A DNA stretch of 6,490 nt, taken from the NCBI GenBank assembly GCA_030668045.1, contig DAOUUR010000144.1:1-6490 (forward strand), given 5' to 3'. Numbering within the stretch: position 1 is the stretch's first letter; every line of letters begins with the position of its first letter. Shown one piece after another: positions 1-5,687 of this stretch. The notes beneath the pieces are model-generated. The model had not been told where the DNA came from. It saw nothing but the letters and a program-made list of their open reading frames with translations, and ran no database searches. Both the position numbers and the translations under genes were made by a program. The stretch comes from a bacterium. Lineage in GTDB: Bacteria > Zixibacteria > MSB-5A5 > GN15 > FEB-12.

Positions 1-852
1 CTAAAGATTAAGGCCGGAAGGGCTGGCCGACGCGTCCTGGTGTTGCTGCCCTTCTGGCTTTTTGTTGTTGCCGACCTGAGTGCCGGAGTCCTGGTTGCTC
101 CAACCGTTGTTTATATGTCGGACCGGGAGCGTACCGGTCGAATCACCGTTCAGAATCCATCCGATGAGCCTAAAGAGGTTTCGGTCTATGTCAGTTTTGG
201 CATTCCTGAATCAGACAGCCTCGGTGGTGTCAAGATCACGCTGGCTGACTCTGCTGTAACCGACCCGCGATCAGCGGCTGAATGGATTAAAGTATTCCCC
301 CGGCGCCTGATTCTTGGTCCCGGAGAGACACAGGTTGTACGATTTGTAGCCAGGCCACCAAAGGATATCCCCGACGGCGAGTACTGGGCGCGTATCGTGA
401 TTCGTGCCGAGCATGGCCAGACGACTATTCCATCGGCAAATCAGGTGGACGGGATTGTTACCACGCTCAACATGGTCATGCAGACGGCAATTGCTCTGAA
501 GTTCCGCACCGGGAACCTGGTTTCAAAACTCGGAGTTTACGACACCAGGATCGAGCCTTCAGATTCTCTGGTTCAAGTGCTGGTCAGCATGGAGAATCTT
601 GGCAATGTCTCCTATGTTGGACTGCTCACTTCGATTCTGTACGATGCCAACGACAGGCAAATCTGTCAGGATAATATTGATCTGGCCGTCTATCGTAAGC
701 TCACGCGTGGCCTCAATATGCCAATTCCCGAGGGTGACTTTCAGAAACCGTATCGGGTAGAAATAGCTATCGGCAACGAAGGGCGCAAAGATGTCCGCGC
801 CGAGTATGCTATTCCGGGCAACCGAATTGAGTACGGCCTGGCTGTCGAATAG
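1..852 (+). CDS. PapD-like periplasmic (pilus-assembly-type) chaperone, 5' end cut by window edge
   Basis: Likely role: an Ig-fold periplasmic chaperone that binds secreted subunits and hands them to the usher-like protein encoded next. Numbering here starts at the GTG at 40 (270 residues). The N-terminal strand motif is APTVVYMSDRERTG (20-33), followed by VQNPSDEP (38-45). FPRRLILGPGETQVVRF (86-102) matches the family's P-x-R-L-x-P-G-x-x-x-x-V-R segment. PDGEYWARIVIRAE (111-124) and QTAIALKFR (148-156) match the following strands; residues 165-260 would be domain 2. The reading frame stays open to base 1 and adds LKIKAGRAGRRVL, a basic n-region directly before the hydrophobic stretch LLPFWLFVV. 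GTG 40 has no well-placed ribosome site, so the true start is probably upstream of the window. The stop at 850-852 is 45 bp before the usher-like gene, consistent with one operon. Oddity: the positions aligned with PapD Arg8 and Lys112 appear to be Val23 and Ala152. The fold call is fairly secure; the partner and substrate are unknown. Confidence 0.8.
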   Translation, partial: LKIKAGRAGRRVLVLLPFWLFVVADLSAGVLVAPTVVYMSDRERTGRITVQNPSDEPKEVSVYVSFGIPESDSLGGVKITLADSAVTDPRSAAEWIKVFPRRLILGPGETQVVRFVARPPKDIPDGEYWARIVIRAEHGQTTIPSANQVDGIVTTLNMVMQTAIALKFRTGNLVSKLGVYDTRIEPSDSLVQVLVSMENLGNVSYVGLLTSILYDANDRQICQDNIDLAVYRKLTRGLNMPIPEGDFQKPYRVEIAIGNEGRKDVRAEYAIPGNRIEYGLAVE

Positions 853-897
853 TCGACGCCGGGAGTACTCCAAGGTTGCCAGCGAGGATATGCTGTA

Positions 898-3471
898 ATG
901 TTGAACCGATCTATCTCAAATGCCGCCCTCGGCGGTCTTATCGCTCTGATCATCTGCTTGGTCGGGATTGTTCCCGTATCAGCTCAGACCGATGTTGAGT
1001 ATGTTGAGGAGATCGTTGTTGGGTTCAGTGTCCCCAAACTGATCCGGCAGGATATTCTTGTCCAGTACGATGGGGCGACAGTCTATCTGCCGATGGTCGA
1101 AGTGTTCACTCTTTTGGAGTTAAGCATAGAGGCCGATCTTGAAAACGGCAGTGTCACCGGCTTCATTTTTTCACCTGACAATCGTTTTGATTTCGACCTG
1201 ACCCGCTCGCAGGCCAGGATGGATAACCGCACCTATCAGCTACCCAGCAATCTCTATTTCTTGTCCGATAATGATCTCTACCTGAGAGTCGATCAATACC
1301 GAACGATCTTTGGGTTCAACATGACCTTTGACTTTTCTACCCTCGATGTCCGTATGCCGCTGGATGAGGAATTCCCATCGTACCAGAAAATGCTGCGCGA
1401 GAAAGCCCGGATTAAACTTCGTATCGAAGAGATGGCCCTGCGTGACGTGGTAGAGTTGCCACGCTCTCGAGATCGTTTCAGAGGCGGTGTTGCCGATTGG
1501 GTCGTTGCCACCAGTCCGCTGGGCGGGGCGGGCCATTACTTCAACCTAAACTTGGGCGGCATGGTTGGCGGTGGAGACCTTGCGCTCTCCGGTACCGGCA
1601 ATAGCATGACCGGCTTTCAGAGTGACCAGATCAGGTACCGCTGGCACTACTACCTCGATGACAACAAGCATATCTCACAGATTGATCTTGGTGATGTCGC
1701 GGTCGGTGGTATCCTGACTCGCGGACTAAAAGGTGCCAGGGTCAGCAACGAGCCGCAGATCCAACGTCGGTTTTTCCAGACAGTCGGTGTCAGTGGTTTT
1801 CTCGGTGAAGGCTGGGAAGTAGAGCTCTATCTTAACAACGTACTGGCTGATTTCACCGTCACCGACGATGCCGGCGAATACAACTTCATGGTCGATATTA
1901 ATTACGGCTCCTCTCGGGTGATGCTGAAAATGTATGGCCCGCACGGCGAGATTCAGACCGAAGAGCGTTACTATTCGGTACCCCAGAACCTGATTCCAAA
2001 AGGTACAATAGAATACACCGTGGGCGCCGGTAGCGCCACTGTCCAGCAGGAAACTCGTCGCTATCTGCAGACCAACACCCGGTATGGACTGTTCAACAAT
2101 CTGTCTCTGGGACTCAGCGGGGAACTTCCGCTGGAAAGTGACAAGCTTGAAGGACCCGGACTCGGTGTGGAAATGATTGTCCAACCGAAAAGCAATCTGC
2201 TGCTCACCAGTGGTTATTCGCCGAATAATCAGTACCGGGCTATGTTTAGTTTCAGCCAACCATCGGTGATAAGTATCAACGGCAGTTTCACGAAATTCCT
2301 TCCCAATCCGGTTCGCAATCCGTTTGGCCAACAGAGTCGCGCTCGTCTTTCGTTCTCTTCGCCACTTAAGATCGGCGATACTCGGTTGGGGCTGCGCTAT
2401 TTCGTGTCGCGAATCAAGTACCCTACATTTGAGACGATTGACATGAACTATGGCTTCAGCACACAGCTATGGCACATTCATCTCAATTACATGGGCAACC
2501 ACAAGATCGCCAAGCGCTCCAGCGGCACCGAGCAAGGCACGATCAGCAAGTGGTTCCTTTCGCCGCGGCTGGTCCGGTGGCTCAGTCCTCAGTTCCGCGC
2601 AACTTACGATCACACTGTTGGGGCCATCACCAAAACCGGCGTTCACATAGCCAAGCGGGTTTTTCGCACCGGTCAACTCGCGCTTTCATACGAACGTGAC
2701 CTCAAATCGAAAACCAGCTCAATAACCGCGACGTTTAATTTCTTCACAAACTTCGCAGATTTTGCCACCCGTCTGATTTCTAATAGCGGTCAGTCGGCGG
2801 TGAGCCAGACCCAACGCGGATCAATCAGGTTTGATCAATCGGCTCAATCGTTCCGTTTCCTGCGTCGAGAAGGGGTCGGGACCGGTTCGGCTGTTATCTG
2901 GCCGTTCCTCGATCACAACTACAATGGGCGGCGCGATCCCGGCGAAGAACTCCTGCCGGAACTTAAGGCCAATCTCAGAGGTAGCAACGGCACACGCAGA
3001 GGTGCGGGCGAAGTTTATTACTACGATGGTCTTCTCCCCTACGATGACTACCTCGTGCAAATTGATAAGTACAGCCTCGACAACCCTCAGCTACGACCAG
3101 CCCACGAAAGCTATCGGGTTATAATCAATCCCAACACGGTCACTGGAATTGCCGTGCCGGTGGTGATGGCCGGTGAAGTCAGTGGAGTGGTGGAACGTAA
3201 GATTCCCGGTGCTCTGGTTGGTATTGGCGGGATCAAGATGATCATCACCAACGAGGCGACCGGCCAGCGAGCCGAGGTCGTGAGTTTCAACAATGGTGAC
3301 TACTACTATCTGGGACTGGTGCCCGGGATGTATCGAATCAGTATTGATGCCGAACTGCTGGCCCGCTACGGTTACCGTGCCGAGCCAACTTTCCGCACTT
3401 TCCAGATGAACACCGTCTCCGGCGGTGATATCATCGAAGACATCAATTTCGTCCTCGCTCCCAAAGAATAA
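898..3471 (+). CDS. Usher-like outer-membrane protein with C-terminal SdrD B-like / carboxypeptidase-regulatory-like domains
   Basis: Likely role: an outer-membrane pore and assembly platform for fibre subunits delivered by the upstream chaperone. The length (857 aa) is close to classical ushers of the FimD type. Layout: signal peptide 1-29 (hydrophobic 11-26, cleavage after VSA). Residues 50-153 form a beta-rich domain that reads like two copper-amine-oxidase-N / 'stalk'-like units (VYLPMVEVFTLLELSIEAD; LYLRVDQYRTIFGF). A charged linker spans 160-195. Barrel-like alternating strands start near 213, with GDVAVGGILTRGLKGARVSN (265-284) matching the usher 'GD...RG..LSN' segment. A plug-like Ig unit spans about 296-360 (VSGFLGEGWEVELYLNNVLA, then DDAGEYNF and MYGPHGEIQTEERYYSVP), followed by more barrel strands to about 655. 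The C-terminus has an EF-hand-like loop, LDHNYNGRRDPGEE (671-684), in an SdrD B-like sandwich, then a regulatory-like sandwich at 757-816 (GDYYYLGLVPGMYRISID). ATG 898 is preceded by GAGGA (884-888, 9 nt spacer). The usher-like call is by motif and context; a different barrel exporter remains possible. Confidence 0.72.
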   Translation: MLNRSISNAALGGLIALIICLVGIVPVSAQTDVEYVEEIVVGFSVPKLIRQDILVQYDGATVYLPMVEVFTLLELSIEADLENGSVTGFIFSPDNRFDFDLTRSQARMDNRTYQLPSNLYFLSDNDLYLRVDQYRTIFGFNMTFDFSTLDVRMPLDEEFPSYQKMLREKARIKLRIEEMALRDVVELPRSRDRFRGGVADWVVATSPLGGAGHYFNLNLGGMVGGGDLALSGTGNSMTGFQSDQIRYRWHYYLDDNKHISQIDLGDVAVGGILTRGLKGARVSNEPQIQRRFFQTVGVSGFLGEGWEVELYLNNVLADFTVTDDAGEYNFMVDINYGSSRVMLKMYGPHGEIQTEERYYSVPQNLIPKGTIEYTVGAGSATVQQETRRYLQTNTRYGLFNNLSLGLSGELPLESDKLEGPGLGVEMIVQPKSNLLLTSGYSPNNQYRAMFSFSQPSVISINGSFTKFLPNPVRNPFGQQSRARLSFSSPLKIGDTRLGLRYFVSRIKYPTFETIDMNYGFSTQLWHIHLNYMGNHKIAKRSSGTEQGTISKWFLSPRLVRWLSPQFRATYDHTVGAITKTGVHIAKRVFRTGQLALSYERDLKSKTSSITATFNFFTNFADFATRLISNSGQSAVSQTQRGSIRFDQSAQSFRFLRREGVGTGSAVIWPFLDHNYNGRRDPGEELLPELKANLRGSNGTRRGAGEVYYYDGLLPYDDYLVQIDKYSLDNPQLRPAHESYRVIINPNTVTGIAVPVVMAGEVSGVVERKIPGALVGIGGIKMIITNEATGQRAEVVSFNNGDYYYLGLVPGMYRISIDAELLARYGYRAEPTFRTFQMNTVSGGDIIEDINFVLAPKE

Positions 3472-3482
3472 AGCACCTCCCC

Positions 3483-3520
3483 CAATCAAGTCTCCGGTTT
3501 GGAACCTGACCGGCTGATTG
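3483..3520 (+). terminator. Possible transcription-terminating hairpin after the usher-like gene
   Basis: Twelve bases after the usher-like stop codon, an interrupted stem can form: CAATCA (3483-3488) pairs with TGATTG (3515-3520), and CCGGT (3494-3498) pairs with ACCGG (3509-3513). The internal loop is asymmetric (AGTCT against C) and the apical loop is 10 nt. No run of T follows, so it is not a textbook intrinsic terminator. Its position at the end of the operon is the main support. Confidence 0.3.
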
Positions 3521-3936
3521 CTCTCACCAGTCATTTGCCCTATGCTCTCAGCAAATTTTCCTTCCACCGGTCGTTTCCATGGAATCGGGCGAGGAAATTG
3601 TCGGATCGCCGTTGTCGTAGCTCGACTCACAGGCTGTCAGTATCGCACAGATAATGGCAATCAAAAGGAAAAGTTGCTCGGGACAAGGTCATTGGATTTA
3701 TTTTCATGTTGTGGTCGTACCGGTCAACCCCTCCGGGGTACTTTCATTCAACAGTCACAGAAGCTTACATCCTTATCTCGACTCGATCAAGCCGTATTTG
3801 GGGCCGGAGCAACAGAGCTGCATCGGGGCGTGACTTACCAAGCCAGGCGGCGATTTTTTCCGGCATCGTTTCCCTATTCATTGGGGCTATCTCTTTGCAA
3901 TCTTAATACACTATTTGAAACAAGCTGAGAATAAAG

Positions 3937-3965
3937 TTGTCGGTGTATGAGGTTACGAGCATAAT
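3937..3965 (+). promoter_or_regulatory. Candidate distal sigma70-like promoter
   Basis: TTGTCG (3937-3942) and CATAAT (3960-3965) are separated by exactly 17 bp, and the -10 box matches consensus at five of six positions. If used, it would give a leader of nearly 200 nt before the CoA-transferase start at 4167. This is pattern matching in AT-rich DNA, so chance occurrence is quite possible. Confidence 0.22.
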
Positions 3966-4101
3966 CACGAGCAAATGTGGAGAGATTGTCTCAAAAGGCG
4001 ACTAATCCGGTTTGTGTTGGGTAGGAGCCGCCAGCTAACAACTGATATTAAATCCGTCGCTACTCGGGGTTGGAAAATGATGACTCTCCGTGTAACCGGG
4101 C

Positions 4102-4130
4102 TTGCTCGATTTAATGAAATGTTGTAGAAT
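4102..4130 (+). promoter_or_regulatory. Candidate proximal sigma70-like promoter of the CoA-transferase gene
   Basis: TTGCTC (4102-4107) and TAGAAT (4125-4130) are 17 bp apart; the -10 box matches five of six consensus bases and the -35 box three of six. Transcription would start near 4137, giving a leader of about 30 nt before ATG 4167. It is the best-placed candidate for this gene, which lies too far from the usher-like gene to be assumed co-transcribed. Confidence 0.35.
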
Positions 4131-4166
4131 TGCCAATAAGTTTCCATATAGGGAATATCGTGTATT

Positions 4167-5555
4167 ATGAAAGTAATAGCACAAGTTGATGAAGCCATAA
4201 ACTCTACCGTACTCAAACCGGGGAGTGTTGTTTACACTTCGGGCAACGCCGCCACTCCGCAGGTATTGCTCGAACATTTAGCAAGTGACCTGTCGATAGA
4301 AAAGATTGCCCTTTACAGCGTACTCCTTCTGGGTGACAGATTAAAAACACTATTCTCCGAAGAACGTTGTCGAGGACTTACCCATCGCGTCATTTTCAAC
4401 AGTGATCTCACACGAGAAGCGGTCAACCATGGTCGAGCCAAGTATCACCCGATGCATCTCTCGGAAGTGCCCAAATATGCTCTGTGGAGTGAGGGTTTTA
4501 ATATTGTTCTGGTTTCGGTAAGCGGACCCGATCACGGTGGCAACTACAGTCTGGGCACAACTGTCGAGAGTGTTCTGGCAGCAATCCACAGCGCTAAAAG
4601 AAAAGGCGGTGTTGTTATCGCCGAAAGAAATGCTCAGATGCCGTTTGTTCTCGGTACCACCATTCCTGAAAAGGATATCGACTATCTGATCGACTCCGAC
4701 TACGCCTTACCCTCCAGTCCGACCCATGAGCCGGACGAAATGGCTGCAAAAATCGGTGAGATTATTGCCGCCCTCTATATTCAGGATGGAGGCGGCAAGC
4801 AACCGGGTTCAACGCTTCAGTATGGTATAGGCGAGGTTCCCGAGGCGGTTACCAATGCCATCATCAAGAAGGGGGTAGGCGATCTGGGGATTCATACCGA
4901 GCTTTTTGCCGGTGGGATGCGTCGGCTAATTGATGCCGGTGTTGTAACCAATCGCTGGAAACAGGATGGTGAGTTTGCAGTATCATCAATTTTCCTTGCA
5001 GAAGACGCGACTGAATATGACTGGCTCAGTTACAATAGTTCAGTTCAGAGCCGTCCGTGTGACTACACCAACAGCGTTTTTAGCATTGCCCGTCAGCCAC
5101 GGATGGTGGCCATCAATGGCGCTATGGGAGTAGATCTCCATGGAAATATCTGGGCTGACTCTCTCGATGCCAGAAAGATCTACAGCGGGGTGGGCGGTCA
5201 GAGTGATTTCATCCGAGGTGCGCAGTATTCCGATGAAGGTGTGGCTATCATTGCGATGAAATCCAGAACCTGCGAGGGTGTTTCCAAGATCGTTGATCGG
5301 TGTCCCCCGGGTATAACTACTACTGCCATTCCGGCCGATCAGGTAATAATCGTAACCGAACACGGCGCGTTTGATCCTCGCAAGCTCAGTCTTGGGGAAC
5401 GAGCAGTTGGTATTGCCAATCTGGCGCACCCCGATGATCGCGATAAACTGTTGAAAATGATCGCGCACAGCCCTGAGTTTCATCGGCCGGAGGAAGTGCT
5501 GCTCAAAGGTATCCCCGGCTTCACACCGTACGAGCGAGCCATTAGAGAGCTATAA
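4167..5555 (+). CDS. Acetyl-CoA hydrolase / 4-hydroxybutyrate CoA-transferase family enzyme
   Basis: Predicted cytoplasmic CoA-transferase (or acyl-CoA hydrolase) of the COG0427 type. These enzymes move CoA between a carboxylic acid and an acyl-CoA through a glutamyl-CoA intermediate. The 462-residue protein covers both family domains: an N-terminal half (about 1-200) with VSVSGPDHGGNYSLGTTVES (116-135), and a C-terminal half with YGIGEVPEAV (219-228), GDLGIHTELFAGG (238-250), GVGGQSDFIRGA (341-352) and the tail IPGFTPYERAI (449-459). By family knowledge, Glu245 in HTEL is the expected acyl-enzyme nucleophile, and the GxGGQxDFxxGA loop is the family signature lining the active site. The start is well fixed: an in-frame TAG lies at 4149-4151 and ATG 4167 is the only normal start codon between it and the conserved region, although the ribosome site is weak (AGGGAA, 4150-4155, spacer 11). 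There is no signal peptide. It sits alone, with no beta-oxidation or fermentation genes visible, so the substrate (acetate, butyrate, succinate, 4-hydroxybutyrate or other) cannot be assigned. Confidence 0.9.
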   Translation: MKVIAQVDEAINSTVLKPGSVVYTSGNAATPQVLLEHLASDLSIEKIALYSVLLLGDRLKTLFSEERCRGLTHRVIFNSDLTREAVNHGRAKYHPMHLSEVPKYALWSEGFNIVLVSVSGPDHGGNYSLGTTVESVLAAIHSAKRKGGVVIAERNAQMPFVLGTTIPEKDIDYLIDSDYALPSSPTHEPDEMAAKIGEIIAALYIQDGGGKQPGSTLQYGIGEVPEAVTNAIIKKGVGDLGIHTELFAGGMRRLIDAGVVTNRWKQDGEFAVSSIFLAEDATEYDWLSYNSSVQSRPCDYTNSVFSIARQPRMVAINGAMGVDLHGNIWADSLDARKIYSGVGGQSDFIRGAQYSDEGVAIIAMKSRTCEGVSKIVDRCPPGITTTAIPADQVIIVTEHGAFDPRKLSLGERAVGIANLAHPDDRDKLLKMIAHSPEFHRPEEVLLKGIPGFTPYERAIREL

Positions 5556-5556
5556 A

Positions 5557-5577
5557 ATCGATGGGGACAGCATCGAT
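5557..5577 (+). terminator. Small hairpin directly after the CoA-transferase stop
   Basis: ATCGATG (5557-5563) and CATCGAT (5571-5577) form a perfect 7 bp stem around a 7 nt loop (GGGACAG), one base after the TAA stop codon at 5553-5555. No T-run follows, so termination by the intrinsic route is doubtful; it may instead protect the 3' end of the message. The stem uses the self-complementary hexamer ATCGAT twice, so it can also be read as a short direct repeat. Confidence 0.3.
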
Positions 5578-5675
5578 ATAGATCATCAATATAACGCCAC
5601 ATCTTTCTCCTTTTCTAAGCCGCTCGTTCTGAGTATTATGCGATCACTAAATTGTCTATGATCCTCTACCCTCGT

Positions 5676-5683
5676 AAGGAGGT
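5676..5683 (+). promoter_or_regulatory. Strong Shine-Dalgarno site of the tricorn-homologue gene
   Basis: AAGGAGGT is a near-perfect complement of the 16S rRNA 3' end and lies 4-5 nt before ATG 5688. It decides the start: an in-frame ATG at 5658-5660 would place this site inside the coding region and would add MILYPRKEVS before the signal peptide, with no ribosome site of its own. It is far stronger than the sites of the other genes in the window, suggesting efficient translation. Confidence 0.85.
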
Positions 5684-5687
5684 CTCA

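Larger units (their letters stand above)
3472..4166. other. 695 bp intergenic region without a convincing gene
   Basis: No frame here shows a recognisable protein. The longest + frame (TTG 3518 to 3928, 136 codons) is low-complexity in character, has no ribosome site and matches no family I know. A nested 66-codon frame (ATG 3706 to 3906) ends in a hydrophobic stretch (AAIFSGIVSLFIGAISL) but also lacks a ribosome site. Visible structure: the terminator-like hairpin at 3483-3520; a compact hairpin ACCCC-TCC-GGGGT at 3727-3739, which can alternatively pair as GTACC/GGTAC (3717-3741); and two sigma70-like promoter candidates near the right end. The region appears more AT-rich toward 3900-4160. 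It may be a regulatory leader, a decayed gene or a small-RNA locus; the sequence alone does not decide. Confidence 0.6.

Noticed and set aside
1726..2331. 201-codon minus-strand frame inside the usher-like gene
   Set aside because: It lies fully opposite a strongly supported coding region. Its His/Arg/Thr-rich composition is what antisense translation of this gene would give, and it has no motif of its own.
3091..3630. 179-codon minus-strand frame overlapping the usher 3' end
   Set aside because: It covers the conserved C-terminal domain of the usher-like gene on the other strand and continues into spacer with no recognisable protein sequence or start signal.
3717..3741. GTACC...GGTAC / ACCCC-TCC-GGGGT hairpin as a terminator or riboswitch element
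   Set aside because: The stems are only 5 bp and mutually exclusive, no T-run follows, and no known riboswitch core motif is visible around it.
3518..3928. 136-codon + strand open frame starting at TTG in the intergenic region
   Set aside because: No ribosome site, a rare start codon, an unusual Cys/Arg/Ser-rich composition, no family resemblance, and no sign of a signal peptide or domain.
3960..4060. GGAGCCGCCAGC stretch (about 4024-4035) as part of a cobalamin or c-di-GMP riboswitch
   Set aside because: Only a short superficial resemblance; the required conserved core segments and flanking stems of either riboswitch class could not be found.
5040..5483. 147-codon minus-strand frame opposite the CoA-transferase
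   Set aside because: It lies antisense to the most conserved part of the CoA-transferase (GxGGQxDF region), with no motif or ribosome site.
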